Below, piece after piece: positions 1 to 8,682 of a stretch of 64,000 nt of DNA. The first letter of the stretch is position 1. Each line of letters begins with the position of its first letter. The notes beneath the pieces were generated by a model that saw only the letters and a list, made by a program, of their open reading frames with translations, searched no databases and was not told the DNA's origin. Source of the DNA: Sinorhizobium saheli (lineage in GTDB: Bacteria; Pseudomonadota; Alphaproteobacteria; Rhizobiales; Rhizobiaceae). The stretch lies in assembly GCF_001651875.1 (NCBI RefSeq), contig NZ_LNQB01000099.1:48618-112617 (forward strand), given 5' to 3'. Position numbers and translations under genes: made by a program.

Positions 1-260
1 GTCATCGTCGGCGCCTTGACGCCGAGCTTCGCCGCCAGCGCTCCGGCCGTCATGCCGTCTGCCTCCGCGAGCGCCAGCATGACGCCGTCCTGGCCGGCAT
101 AAAGGCCGCTTTCGACGAGGTTGCGGGAGAGCACCGTGCGCATCGAACGCGCCGCCTGGACGAGGACCGAGGCGAGGTCGTGATCCTGCACGTCGGCGAC
201 GACCTCGTCCTTCCTCTTGCCGTTCTTGCCCTTCTTTTCGGCTTTGTTCTTCTTGCCCAT
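1..260 (-). CDS. MarR-family transcriptional regulator, N-terminal part (cut by window edge)
   Basis: Only the first 86 codons lie in the window; the gene runs off the left edge. The protein opens with a very basic stretch (MGKKNKAEKKGKNGKRK) and then reads LASVLVQAARSMRTVLSRNL and LALAEADGMTAGALAAKLGVKAPTM. That is the first helix and the start of the winged helix-turn-helix of MarR-type regulators that count cell ligands or phenolics. The lysine-rich tail of about 17 residues is longer than usual for the family and could be an extra DNA contact. The gene is divergent from the creatininase-family gene, so that gene is a candidate target. The family call rests on the helix pattern; the ligand-binding half is not visible. 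Confidence 0.7.
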   Translation of the reverse strand, partial: MGKKNKAEKKGKNGKRKDEVVADVQDHDLASVLVQAARSMRTVLSRNLVESGLYAGQDGVMLALAEADGMTAGALAAKLGVKAPTM

Positions 261-284
261 TGGACCTCCGGCCGAATCCCGTAC

Positions 285-301
285 ATTGCCTTTATAGCAA
301 T
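285..301. promoter_or_regulatory. Candidate MarR operator in divergent promoter region
   Basis: An inverted repeat ATTGC-N7-GCAAT, extended by GTA and AC on its flanks, lies between the divergent MarR gene and the creatininase-family gene. MarR proteins usually bind such imperfect palindromes next to their own promoter. No binding evidence exists; the call is positional. Confidence 0.35.
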
Positions 302-367
302 ACGGCTTGAGATTACGAACTGTATGACTCAAATAACGATTTTACGACAATCGATGCGGAGGGCCGA

Positions 368-1165
368 ATGGAAATGTCGCTGCCGAAACGGCGCTGGGAG
401 GACAATTCCGCCGCTCTCGCCTCCTTCGAGCGGCGGGATTGGATCGCTGTGCTGCCGCTCGGTGCGCACGAGCAGCACGGACCGCATCTCCCCTTCGAAA
501 CCGACCGGCTGATCGTCGAGGGCATCGTCGAGCGCGTCATCGCCGCCTTGCCCGAGAGCCTGCCCGTGACCTTCCTGCCGGCCGAACCGGTCGGCTATTC
601 TGTCGAGCACATGAACGTGCCGGGCACCCGCACGCTTCGCTATGACGAGGCGATCGCGCGCTGGCTCGGCATCGCCGAAAAGCTCGCCGGGCTCGGCATC
701 CGCAAACTGGTGATGCTGAATGCCCATGGCGGCAACTCGCCGCTGATGACCATCGTCGCGACGGAGGCGCGCCTGCGCTTCAACATGCTTGCGGTGGCGA
801 CGAGCTGGACGCGTTTCGGCCAGCCGGAGGGCTGGATCGGCGCCGAGGACAAGGCGCTCGACATCCATGGCGGCGACATCGAGACATCCGTGATGCTGGC
901 GCTCCGCCCGGAAAAGGTGGACATGGCCAAAGCCCGCCGCTTCCCCTCCCGCCAGAGCGAGTTCGCGCGCCGCTTCAAGCATTTGCGTGCCTATGGCCCG
1001 CACGCCTTCGGCTGGAAGATGTCGGACTTGAACCCCGAAGGCGTTGCCGGCAATGCCGCTGCCGCAACCGCCGCGCGCGGCGAGGCGCTGATCGCCCATG
1101 CGGTGAACGGCATCGTCGAATTGCTCGAGGACGTGAACGCCTTCGACGCCGGCGAGCTTGCGTGA
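368..1165 (+). CDS. Creatininase-family metal-dependent amidohydrolase
   Basis: 265 residues, the usual length for the creatininase/MftE family. These are binuclear-metal enzymes that hydrolyse cyclic or peptide amides. Visible family signatures: LPLGAHEQHGPHLP around residues 29-42 (metal-binding E35 and H37), D46 in ETDR, NAHGGN at 118-123 and DIHGGDIETS at about 165-174. It starts at ATG 368 next to GGAGGGCCG. It stands alone, divergent from the MarR regulator and 109 bp before the COG0523 GTPase. The substrate cannot be told from sequence: creatinine, a formamide, or peptide processing are all possible within the family. Confidence 0.85.
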   Translation: MEMSLPKRRWEDNSAALASFERRDWIAVLPLGAHEQHGPHLPFETDRLIVEGIVERVIAALPESLPVTFLPAEPVGYSVEHMNVPGTRTLRYDEAIARWLGIAEKLAGLGIRKLVMLNAHGGNSPLMTIVATEARLRFNMLAVATSWTRFGQPEGWIGAEDKALDIHGGDIETSVMLALRPEKVDMAKARRFPSRQSEFARRFKHLRAYGPHAFGWKMSDLNPEGVAGNAAAATAARGEALIAHAVNGIVELLEDVNAFDAGELA

Positions 1166-1274
1166 GCGCTTCAAGCGAAATCGCGCTCCCCGCATTTGCG
1201 CATCGCCGCTCGATCTCCTATATCAGACGCCAACGCAAGATGCCCGCGGCGCATCGCCAATCCTCGAGGCTCCC

Positions 1275-2372
1275 ATGACCGAAACGACCACGCAGAAGCC
1301 GATCCCCGTCACCGTGCTCACGGGCTATCTCGGCGCCGGCAAGACGACGCTGCTCAACCGTATCCTCAGCGAGAACCACGGCCGCAAATATGCGGTGATC
1401 GTCAACGAGTTCGGCGAGATCGGCATCGACAACGACCTGATCGTCGAGTCCGACGAGGAAATCTACGAGATGAACAACGGCTGCGTCTGCTGCACGGTGC
1501 GCGGCGACCTGATCCGTGTCGTCGAGGGCCTGATGCGCCGCCCGGGCCGCTTCGACGCGATCATCGTCGAGACCACCGGCCTTGCCGATCCGGTGCCGGT
1601 CGCGCAGACCTTCTTCATGGACGACGACGTGCGCGCCAGGACCGAGCTCGATGCCGTCGTGGCGCTGGTCGACGCCAAGCACCTGCCGCTGCGGTTGAAG
1701 GACAGCCGCGAGGCTGAAGACCAGATCGCCTTCGCCGACGTCGTGCTGCTCAACAAGACCGATCTCGTGACGCCCGAAGAACTCGAGCGCATCGAGGCGA
1801 CGGTCCGCGTCATCAATCCGTCCGCCCGCATTTACCGGACGCAGCGCTCGGAGATCGACCTCACCAAGGTGCTCGACCAGGGTGCCTTCAACCTCGAGAA
1901 GGCGCTGGAAAACGACCCGCACTTCCTCGATCATGACGAGCACGACGACCACGTCTGCGGCCCGGATTGCGATCACGACCACCACCATCATGATCATGAT
2001 CATCACCACCACGACCATGACCATCATCACGGTCATCACCATCACGATCATGGCCCCTCGCCGATCCACGACGTGACGGTGCAGTCGATCTCGCTGCGCG
2101 GCGGCGAGATGAATCCGGACCGCTTCTTCCCCTGGATCCAGAAGATCACCCAGACGGACGGTCCGAACATTCTGCGCCTCAAGGGCATCATCGCCTTTGC
2201 CGGCGATGCCGAGCGCTACGTGGTCCAGGGCGTGCACATGATCATCGAGGGCGACCATCAGCGCCCGTGGAAGGACGGCGAAAAACGCGAAACCCGTCTC
2301 GTCTTCATCGGCCGCGATCTCGATCGGGAGAAGCTCGAGCGAACCTTCAAGGCCTGCGAGGCGCAGGCATGA
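1275..2372 (+). CDS. COG0523 (CobW/ZNG1-type) metal-trafficking GTPase with His-rich loop
   Basis: 365 residues. Walker A GYLGAGKTT (17-25), the family CxCC metal site in NNGCVCC (C70, C72, C73), the ETTGLADP Walker B region near 99-106 and NKTD (160-163) identify a G3E GTPase of the COG0523 group. These insert or deliver metals, mostly zinc; some cobalt-related members belong to cobalamin synthesis. Residues about 220-259 are almost all His and Asp, a metal-binding insert before the C-terminal CobW_C domain. ATG 1275 is preferred (GAGG five bases upstream) over a TTG at 1158 that would overlap the preceding gene. A WD40 protein follows after 55 bp, a pairing also known near zinc-responsive genes of other alphaproteobacteria. 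No clear Zur box was seen upstream, so zinc control is not shown. Confidence 0.85.
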   Translation: MTETTTQKPIPVTVLTGYLGAGKTTLLNRILSENHGRKYAVIVNEFGEIGIDNDLIVESDEEIYEMNNGCVCCTVRGDLIRVVEGLMRRPGRFDAIIVETTGLADPVPVAQTFFMDDDVRARTELDAVVALVDAKHLPLRLKDSREAEDQIAFADVVLLNKTDLVTPEELERIEATVRVINPSARIYRTQRSEIDLTKVLDQGAFNLEKALENDPHFLDHDEHDDHVCGPDCDHDHHHHDHDHHHHDHDHHHGHHHHDHGPSPIHDVTVQSISLRGGEMNPDRFFPWIQKITQTDGPNILRLKGIIAFAGDAERYVVQGVHMIIEGDHQRPWKDGEKRETRLVFIGRDLDREKLERTFKACEAQA

Positions 2373-2427
2373 TCCGCAAGGCCATCTCCGATGGGACCAT
2401 ACCGCAACAAGAGAGCCTGACCGACTG

Positions 2428-3417
2428 ATGCCGACCGTTGCTCCGCTCGATCTCGAAGGCCATGTCGTCGGCGTGGCCTTCCTCAAGGACGTTCCCTTCT
2501 TCGCCGGGGCCGCCGGCACGATCCACCGCCTCGACCAAGGCCACAAGGTGACCGAAGCCCATGACGGCCTGCTTTCGCTCGCCTGCGACGAGGCGAGCGA
2601 AACGCTGCTCACCGGCGGCGAGGACGGCAAGGTGATGCGCATTTCCGCCGACGGCACCGCACGTCCCGTCGCCGAAACGGCGCGCAAGTGGATCGCCGAG
2701 GTCGCCGCCGGACCGCAGGGTGCGGTCGCCTATGCCTACGGCAAGACGACGTTCGTCCGCCTCGCCGACGGCACGACCAGGGAATTCCCGGAGGAGCGCA
2801 CGGTCGAGGGCATCGCCTTCGCACCGAAGGGGCTCCGCATCGCCGTCGCGCGCTACAACGGCGTGTCGCTGCACTGGGTCGGAATGGCCGGGCAGCCGGT
2901 CGACCTCGACTGGAAGGGGGCCCATACGGGCGTCACCTTCTCGCCCGACGGCCGCTTCGTCGTCACCGCCATGCAGGAGAATGCGCTCCATGGCTGGAAG
3001 CTCGACACGAAGCCCGGCGCCGAGACCCGGCACATGCGCATGACCGGCTACCCCGCCAAGGTGAAGTCGCTCTCCTGGTCCGCCAAGGGCAAGTGGCTCG
3101 CCTCCTCCGGCGCGCCGGCAGCGATCGTCTGGCCCTTCCAGGGCAAGGACGGACCGATGGGCAAGGCGCCGCTCGAACTCGGCACCCGCGGCAACACCAT
3201 GGTGACGGCCGTCGCCTGCCATCCGGCCGAGGACATCGTCGCGATCGGCTACGAAGACGGCATGATCCTCGCCGCCCGCTTCGCCGACAGCAAGGAAGTG
3301 CTTCTGCGCCGCCCCGGCAAGGGCGCGATCACCGCGATGGCCTGGAACAAGACCGGCCGCCAGCTCGCCTTCGGCTCCGCCGCCGGCGACTGCGGCGTGG
3401 TGGATATTGCGGGGTAG
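2428..3417 (+). CDS. WD40-repeat beta-propeller protein
   Basis: 329 residues with regularly spaced repeats of the type 'GVTFSPDGRFVVTAMQEN..LHGWKL' and 'VKSLSWSAKGKWLASSGAPAAIVWPF', ending 'ITAMAWNKTGRQLAFGSAAGDCGVVDI'. This predicts a six- or seven-bladed propeller. There is no signal peptide, so it is probably cytoplasmic. Such proteins are scaffolds rather than enzymes. It sits 55 bp behind the COG0523 GTPase in the same direction and is likely co-transcribed, which suggests (inference only) a partner role in metal delivery. The start ATG 2428 has only a weak ribosome site. Confidence 0.8.
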   Translation: MPTVAPLDLEGHVVGVAFLKDVPFFAGAAGTIHRLDQGHKVTEAHDGLLSLACDEASETLLTGGEDGKVMRISADGTARPVAETARKWIAEVAAGPQGAVAYAYGKTTFVRLADGTTREFPEERTVEGIAFAPKGLRIAVARYNGVSLHWVGMAGQPVDLDWKGAHTGVTFSPDGRFVVTAMQENALHGWKLDTKPGAETRHMRMTGYPAKVKSLSWSAKGKWLASSGAPAAIVWPFQGKDGPMGKAPLELGTRGNTMVTAVACHPAEDIVAIGYEDGMILAARFADSKEVLLRRPGKGAITAMAWNKTGRQLAFGSAAGDCGVVDIAG

Positions 3418-3439
3418 TCCGCATTTGCGAATGCGATAG

Positions 3440-3641
3440 CCCCTCACCCTAACCCTCTCCCCGCAAGCGGGGCGAGGGGACGTGCTCCGCGACTGCGTGA
3501 GTATCCGGGCTACCTGAGAATTTTCGGACGATCCTATTTCAGTCGCTGCTTCCACCGATCCGGCCCGAAACGCTCGGAGCGCCGCCGCGAGTCCCTTCGC
3601 CCCGCTTGCGGGGAGAAGGTGCCGGCAGGCGGATGAGGGGC
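3440..3641. repeat. RIME-like intergenic repeat pair
   Basis: Two oppositely oriented pieces, CCCTCACCCTAACCCTCTCC-type at 3440-3480 and CCCTTCGCCCCGC..GCCGGCAGGCGGATGAGGGG at about 3592-3641, flank a 110-bp unmatched core. Each contains a strong GC palindrome (CCCCGC aa GCGGGG). The same words recur at 14.6, 15.8, 16.5 and 27.8 kb. They resemble the rhizobial RIME family; exact subfamily not assigned. Confidence 0.7.
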
Positions 3642-3661
3642 GATCAGAAACTGTCCAAACC

Positions 3662-4108
3662 TCACCAGTCAAGCTCCAGATGCGGCCGGCCGTTCGACGT
3701 CCTCTCGACCGTGCGTCCGGTCTCGTCGATGGTTGCCGTCACCCTCTGGCGGAAGGCCGAGAAGCTTTCGAAGGTGACCACGTCGACCGGCTCGTCGAAT
3801 TTGAACGTCAGCCGGTAACGCCCCGGCTGCGCACTCAGCGCCTGCGCGGAAAGGATCTCCGCTTCGAAAGGCTGACCGAGATAATGCCCCTTCACCCGCG
3901 CCCCGAGCATCCATGGATTGAAGGGCGGACGGTTGCCGAGGGCGGCGTGGAGCGTGTTCCAGTCGCGGTAGCCATATTGGCAAGCGACGAGCTCCAATGA
4001 CTTGGAATGGCTGATCGCCTCGCCTTCCGACGCAAGCCGGGAGCGAAGGCGTTTTGCCTGGTCCTTCAGTGCGTCGCGCGAGGGTAGAGGTCGTGGTTCA
4101 TGCGTCAT
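3662..4108 (-). CDS. Small protein of the 'glyoxalase superfamily (Glyoxalase_8)' type
   Basis: 148 residues from ATG 4108, chosen because AGGAG lies nine bases upstream; an ATG at 4135 has none. The N-terminal half (LKDQAKRLRSRLASEGEAISHSKSLELVACQYGYRDWNTLHAALG) is a recognisable domain of proteobacterial proteins automatically named glyoxalase-like, with the WNTL segment near residue 55. The C-terminal half (VKGHYLGQPFEAEILSAQ... VTFESFSAFRQRVTATI) looks like a small beta-rich domain. No metal ligands typical of glyoxalase I are evident, so the enzyme name should not be trusted. It lies between a repeat and a divergent LysE gene. Confidence 0.6.
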   Translation of the reverse strand: MTHEPRPLPSRDALKDQAKRLRSRLASEGEAISHSKSLELVACQYGYRDWNTLHAALGNRPPFNPWMLGARVKGHYLGQPFEAEILSAQALSAQPGRYRLTFKFDEPVDVVTFESFSAFRQRVTATIDETGRTVERTSNGRPHLELDW

Positions 4109-4384
4109 GACAGGGTCTCCTGCTGCGGCATGCATTTCGTCGGATGGGTGCCCGCATTGCCATCGGTTCGCATGCCTCGCGGCGTGACCGAGTCGAAACA
4201 GAGGGACTTCACCAAAGCTGACGCTCGCGGACGGCTGGGGCCCTCGCCCGCCGCCTCCTAGGCGAAGCGGTGCATGCTGTCAAATGCGGTGACGCCGGCA
4301 CACTGCAGCGTCGCAACTGCTCAATTCCTCGTTGCAGCGCTTTCGAAGATGTGGAACGACTGCGTGAAGCGAGAGGAGATTCCC

Positions 4385-5026
4385 ATGACCGAAATGACCA
4401 TCCTTGCATTCGCCGCCGTCGCCTTCGTCGGCATCGCCACCCCCGGCCCGACCGTGCTCTTGGCGCTGACGAACGGCTCGCGCCATGGGGTCCGTCGCGC
4501 CTGCTACGGCATGATCGGCGCGGTGCTCTCGGATTTCGTGCTGATCGGCGCCGTCGCGCTCGGACTCGGTGCGCTGCTGGCGGCCTCCGAGTTCTGGTTC
4601 TCGGTGGTCAAGTGGCTGGGTGCCGCCTATCTCGCCTTCCTCGGCGTCATGCTTCTCCGCTCCCATGGCACGCTGGATATCTCGGGTTCCGCATCGTCGG
4701 AGGAGCCGCACGGAGCCGGCACCCCAGGCCCGGTCTTCATGAAGAGCTTCCTCGTCGCCGTCACCAACCCGAAGGGCTATTTGTTCTTTTCCGCCTTCCT
4801 GCCGCAGTTCATCGACCCGACGCTGCCACAGGCCCCGCAATATGCCACGCTCGCTTTCGTCTTCGCTTCGATCGATTTCGCGGTGATGTTCGGCTATGCG
4901 CTGCTCGGCTCCCAGGCCGTTCGCTTCCTGAAACGCTCCGGCGCCATCTGGCTCGACCGTGTCTGCGGCGGGGCGCTGCTGGCGCTCGCCGGCTCGCTGG
5001 CCTTCTATCGCCGCGCCACCACCTGA
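4385..5026 (+). CDS. LysE/RhtB-family amino-acid exporter
   Basis: 213 residues, the family length. Six hydrophobic segments are visible, beginning ILAFAAVAFVGIATPGPTVLLAL, whose PGP motif is the hallmark of LysE/RhtB exporters. VTNPKGYLFFSAFLPQF in the middle is the second family signature. These inner-membrane proteins export amino acids such as threonine, homoserine or lysine. ATG 4385 is chosen for the ribosome site GAGAGGAG seven bases upstream. Substrate is not predictable. Confidence 0.87.
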   Translation: MTEMTILAFAAVAFVGIATPGPTVLLALTNGSRHGVRRACYGMIGAVLSDFVLIGAVALGLGALLAASEFWFSVVKWLGAAYLAFLGVMLLRSHGTLDISGSASSEEPHGAGTPGPVFMKSFLVAVTNPKGYLFFSAFLPQFIDPTLPQAPQYATLAFVFASIDFAVMFGYALLGSQAVRFLKRSGAIWLDRVCGGALLALAGSLAFYRRATT

Positions 5027-5165
5027 CACGCGGACAGACGGGGTGTGAGGGCGGCAAAGGCCGACGCGGAAAACTGCCTCCTCAAAACGCTACAGCGCTC
5101 CCGCCGCCGCTTGGGGGCAGGAGCGCCGTTCGCTGTCCGCCTCCGCAGGGTGAGAGGCGGAAAGA

Positions 5166-5756
5166 TCAGGCGGCGCGCCGGACCGGCGGCAGCGCGAGCT
5201 TGCGGCCGCTGGCGACCAGCATGCCGGCCGCCCCTACGAGCCAGCCCTCTTTCAGCTCGAGCGCTAGGAAGCGGTTGCGCTCGAACGGGCCGGGCATGAC
5301 AAGATGCTGCGCCCGCGCCGCAAAGAAGCCGAAGCGCTCGTAATAGGCCGCGTCGCCGACGAGCAGGATCGCGCCATGACCGCGGTTCCTGGCCTCCTCG
5401 ATCGCCGCACGCATCAGCATGCCGCCGATCCCCTTGCCCTCATGCGCCGGATCGACGGCAAGCGGGCCGAGGAGCAGCGCCGGCACGGCCCCGCCTTCGC
5501 GGTTCACGCCCGCTTCGACGTTCCACAGGCGGACCGTGCCGATGACATGGCCGTCGACGTCGCGGGCGACGAAGGCAAGTCCCTCGGCCGGCAGCTGGCC
5601 GCGGCGCAGCTTCTCCGACGACTTCCTGCGGCGGCCCGGGCCCATGGCGCGGTCGAGCAGGCTTTCGCGCGCGACGACGTCGCCCGGGTTTTCGGGAGCG
5701 ATCACAAAGGTGGACGGCGCGAAGGACGCGCGCGGGGTATCAACAACAGCGGCCAT
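5166..5756 (-). CDS. GNAT-family N-acetyltransferase
   Basis: 196 residues. The acetyl-CoA motif appears as LGPLAVDPAHEGKGIGGMLMRAAIEEARNRG (about 93-123), followed by VLVGDAAYYERFGF-type motif B. The protein ends with a hydrophobic tail unlike most GNATs. It lies 87 bp downstream of ornithine decarboxylase on the same strand and may be co-transcribed; acetylation of a polyamine or an amino acid would fit, but this is inference. The acceptor is unknown. Confidence 0.8.
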   Translation of the reverse strand: MAAVVDTPRASFAPSTFVIAPENPGDVVARESLLDRAMGPGRRRKSSEKLRRGQLPAEGLAFVARDVDGHVIGTVRLWNVEAGVNREGGAVPALLLGPLAVDPAHEGKGIGGMLMRAAIEEARNRGHGAILLVGDAAYYERFGFFAARAQHLVMPGPFERNRFLALELKEGWLVGAAGMLVASGRKLALPPVRRAA

Positions 5757-5843
5757 CGGGGCCTCCCGTCATCAAAACCGCTTCAGGCGGATCAAAAGAT
5801 GATTGTGAAATCGCCGCTCCCGCCTGTGACGGGAGCGAGCAGG

Positions 5844-6977
5844 TCAGATCACATAGGCCTTCAGCGGCTCGAAGCCATTGAAGGCGACGGCCGAGTAGGT
5901 GGTCGTGTAGGCGCCGGTGCCTTCGATCAGAACCTCGTCGCCGATCGTCAGCGAGATCGGCAGCGGGTACATGTTCTTCTCGTAGAGCACGTCGGCCGAA
6001 TCGCAGGTCGGGCCGGCAAGCACGCAGGGCTCCATCTCGTCGCCATCGCGCGCCGTGCGGATCGGGTAGCGGATCGCCTCGTCCATCGTCTCGGCAAGGC
6101 CGCCGAACTTGCCGATGTCGAGGAAGACCCAGCGGTGGCTGTCATTGTCCGACTTCTTCGAGACGAGCACGACTTCCGCCTTGATCACCCCCGCATTGCC
6201 GACCATGCCGCGGCCCGGCTCGATGATCGTCTCCGGGATGTTGTTGCCGAAGTGCTTTTTCAGCGCGCCGAAGATCGCCTGGCCGTAGGCTTCCGCCGAC
6301 GGAACGTCCCGGAGGTACTTCGTCGGGAAGCCGCCGCCCATGTTGACCATCTTGAGCTCGATGCCCTGCTTGGCAAGCTGCACGAACACCCGCTTGGCAT
6401 CGGCAAGTGCTGCATCCCAGGCGTCGAGCTTCGTCATCTGCGAGCCGACATGGAACGACACGCCGTAGGAGACGAGGCCGAGCTGATGGGCGTAGACGAG
6501 CACGTCGACGGCCATCTGCGGCACGCAGCCGAACTTGCGCGACAGCGGCCATTCGGCCCCCTCGCCGTCCGTCAGCACGCGGCAGAACACCCGGGCGCCC
6601 GGAGCGGCGCGCGCGACCTTCTCGACCTCTTCGTGGCTGTCGACCGCGAAGAGGTTGATGCCGAGCGCATGGGCGCGGGCAATGTCGCGCTCCTTCTTGA
6701 TGGTGTTGCCATAGGAGATGCGCTGGGCAGTCGCCCCGGCTTCGAGCGCCATCTCGATTTCGGCGACCGACGCGCAATCGAAGTTGGAGCCGAGACCGGC
6801 AAGCAGGCGCAGGATTTCCGGCGCCGGATTGGCCTTGACGGCATAGTAGATCGCGCTGTCCGGCAACGCATGGCGGAAGGCCTTGAAATTGTCGCGCACG
6901 ATGTCGAGATCGACAACGAGGCAGGGGCCTTCGGGTCGTCGGGTGTTGAGGAATTCGATGATGCGTGCGGTGGTCAT
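5844..6977 (-). CDS. odc: Ornithine (lysine/ornithine-type) decarboxylase, fold III
   Basis: 377 residues, the usual length of alphaproteobacterial alanine-racemase-fold decarboxylases. They convert ornithine, sometimes lysine, to putrescine or cadaverine. PLP lysine K48 sits in YYAVKANP. SFHVGSQ, MGGGFPTKY, EPGRGMVG and LAGPTCDSADVL are the conserved active-site blocks, the cysteine in GPTCDS being the catalytic one. ATG 6977 is preferred over ATG 6983, since GGGG stands 8-11 bases before it. A roughly 400-base untranslated leader precedes the gene. It is the first step to putrescine and homospermidine in rhizobia. Confidence 0.92.
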   Translation of the reverse strand: MTTARIIEFLNTRRPEGPCLVVDLDIVRDNFKAFRHALPDSAIYYAVKANPAPEILRLLAGLGSNFDCASVAEIEMALEAGATAQRISYGNTIKKERDIARAHALGINLFAVDSHEEVEKVARAAPGARVFCRVLTDGEGAEWPLSRKFGCVPQMAVDVLVYAHQLGLVSYGVSFHVGSQMTKLDAWDAALADAKRVFVQLAKQGIELKMVNMGGGFPTKYLRDVPSAEAYGQAIFGALKKHFGNNIPETIIEPGRGMVGNAGVIKAEVVLVSKKSDNDSHRWVFLDIGKFGGLAETMDEAIRYPIRTARDGDEMEPCVLAGPTCDSADVLYEKNMYPLPISLTIGDEVLIEGTGAYTTTYSAVAFNGFEPLKAYVI

Positions 6978-6983
6978 GGCCAT

Positions 6984-7378
6984 ATTCCCCGATCCATTAA
7001 ACTCCACGACTGTGGAGGACAAAGGGCATACGCGCGCCTGCACTGGAACCAGCCGGTGGAGACCCCGGAACCATGCATGCGCTCTCTGCGCGTTACGGTG
7101 AATCGAAGCCCGCAAAGGCTAAGATTCGGCTTTGTCTGCCATGGATTGGAGGGGATGACCCAACCGCACTTCCGGCAATGAAGGTGTGCCTCTTCAGTAA
7201 CCCCGGCTGTTGGAGAGCCGGCAGACACCAGAAAGGCCCGCACCGTCGTTGCTTCAAGATGTCCTCGCATTTCCCGGTTGGCCGGAATAGCGACTGGAGG
7301 GGTTAGTTCCAGGTACCTTACCGATAACCTCACCTAATCGAGGGTCGGCGGACACCCACAGGCACGTGCGACTTTGGG
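6984..7378 (-). ncRNA. Candidate speF-type structured leader of the decarboxylase mRNA
   Basis: The region between odc and the lysR-type gene has no credible ORF, but on the minus strand holds several hairpins. Examples are CTCCAC AGTC GTGGAG just before the start codon (about 7005-7020) and CCGGCT..AGCCGG (about 7206-7230). A conserved RNA motif called speF is known upstream of alphaproteobacterial ornithine decarboxylase genes, and both position and length agree. The motif itself was not aligned here. Confidence 0.45.
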
Positions 7379-7387
7379 CAAGGTCGT

Positions 7388-7416
7388 AGGTAAGAAAATT
7401 CGCGGCCCTAATCAAG
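7388..7416 (-). promoter_or_regulatory. Candidate promoter of odc leader
   Basis: On the minus strand CTTGAT (7411-7416) is followed after 17 bases by TTACCT (7388-7393), a fair match to the alphaproteobacterial CTTGAC-N17-CTATAT pattern. Transcription would start near 7380 and give a leader of about 400 bases. Confidence 0.35.
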
Positions 7417-7664
7417 AGTTTTTTCCGATTGCCACTCAATTTTTTCTGGACCGCGCGACCTTGTCAGTGTTCACTTTCGATGAACAATCGCCGCAGGCGC
7501 TCATGGACTCAGCAAGCCTTTGAAACTAAAAGAAGTTTTCAAGAAGGCCCCGCGGCGTGCCCGGCGGACTTCCCCACCGGCCGGAAGCGCCCTCCGCGCT
7601 GGCGGCAGGCACAAGGCCGCGCAGCGAATCGGCTCGCCGTGAGCTCACAGGAGAGAGACCGGTC

Positions 7665-8558
7665 ATGGACACCTTGACCCGCATCCGCGCCTTCATCGAC
7701 GTCGTGGACGCGGAGGGTTTTTCGGCCGCCGCGCGGCGCGTCGGCAAATCCAAGGCGCTGCTGTCGAAATATGTGCGCGAGCTCGAAGACGAGCTCGGCG
7801 CGCTGCTCCTCAACCGCACGACGCGCCAGTTCTCGCTGACGGAAGCCGGCCACACCTATTACCGCACCGCATCCGAAATCCTGAAGGAGATCGACAACCT
7901 CGCCGATCTCGTCCGCGCCAACAATTCCGATTTGAGGGGCCGGCTGCGCGTGACCGTGCCGCGGACCTTCGTCGATGCGGAGATCGGCCAGTCGCTGATC
8001 GACTTCGGCAAGGAGCACCCGGAACTGTCGCTCGAGATCGTCTCCGACGACCGTTTCATCGATCTTGTCGAAGAAGGCTTCGACGTCGCGGTGCGCATCA
8101 CGCGGCTCGAAGATTCGACGCTGATCGCCCGCAAGCTCGACGACTTCCAGGTGCTGGTCTGCGTATCGCCGCACTTCCTGGCGAAGACCGGGCCGTTCGC
8201 GCACCCGACCGACCTCGCGCATGTCCCGTGCATCCTCGACACCAACGGCCGGTCCTATTCGAACTGGCGTTTCATCGAGCCGGACGGTTCGCCCTTCACG
8301 GTGCCCGTGAGCGGGCCGATCGAGGTCAACAGCCCGCTGGCCGCGGCGCGCGCCGCCGTGAGCGGCATCGGCGTCGCGATCCTGCCCGACTTCATTGCCC
8401 GGCCGAGGATCATCTCCGGCGAACTCGTGACGCTCTTCGAGGAGTTCCTGCCCCGGGATCGCGGGATCTACGCGATCTATCCGCATCGCCGCTACCTTCC
8501 GGCCAAGGTCCGCACCTTCGTCGATTTCCTGCACGGCTGGTTCCGCAAGACGCGCTGA
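7665..8558 (+). CDS. LysR-family transcriptional regulator
   Basis: 297 residues, standard LysR length. The N-terminal helix-turn-helix reads MDTLTRIRAFIDVVDAEGFSAAARRVGKSKALLSKYVRELEDELGALLLNRTTRQFSLTEAG (1-61); the rest is the two-lobed effector domain (LRVTVPRTFVDAEIG..., ending with a PHRRYLPAKVRTFVDFL block). This resembles the subgroup that controls small oxidoreductase genes. ATG 7665 follows GGAGAGAGACC. It is divergent from odc, with nearly 700 bp between them, but nothing shows it regulates odc. Confidence 0.88.
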   Translation: MDTLTRIRAFIDVVDAEGFSAAARRVGKSKALLSKYVRELEDELGALLLNRTTRQFSLTEAGHTYYRTASEILKEIDNLADLVRANNSDLRGRLRVTVPRTFVDAEIGQSLIDFGKEHPELSLEIVSDDRFIDLVEEGFDVAVRITRLEDSTLIARKLDDFQVLVCVSPHFLAKTGPFAHPTDLAHVPCILDTNGRSYSNWRFIEPDGSPFTVPVSGPIEVNSPLAAARAAVSGIGVAILPDFIARPRIISGELVTLFEEFLPRDRGIYAIYPHRRYLPAKVRTFVDFLHGWFRKTR

Positions 8559-8682
8559 AGGGCCGCCTCGCCCGTGGCACGAAGACGGGGGTAGCCAGTC
8601 CCAATTCCGTCCCATTTGCAGTACATTCCGAAGACGATTCGCACGGCTTATCTTCAAGGCCGAAAAGGGGATTTCCGCTCCT

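Noticed and set aside
1158..1274. Longer N-terminus of the COG0523 GTPase from TTG 1158
   Set aside because: It would overlap the creatininase gene, and Walker A would lie unusually far from the start; ATG 1275 has a ribosome site.
1900..2060. Tandem repeat or CRISPR-like array
   Set aside because: The CATCAC/GATCAT repetition simply encodes the His/Asp-rich insert of the GTPase and keeps its reading frame.
5136..5161. Terminator hairpin between the LysE and GNAT genes
   Set aside because: An 8-bp stem with a 10-base loop and no T-run on either strand; too weak to call.
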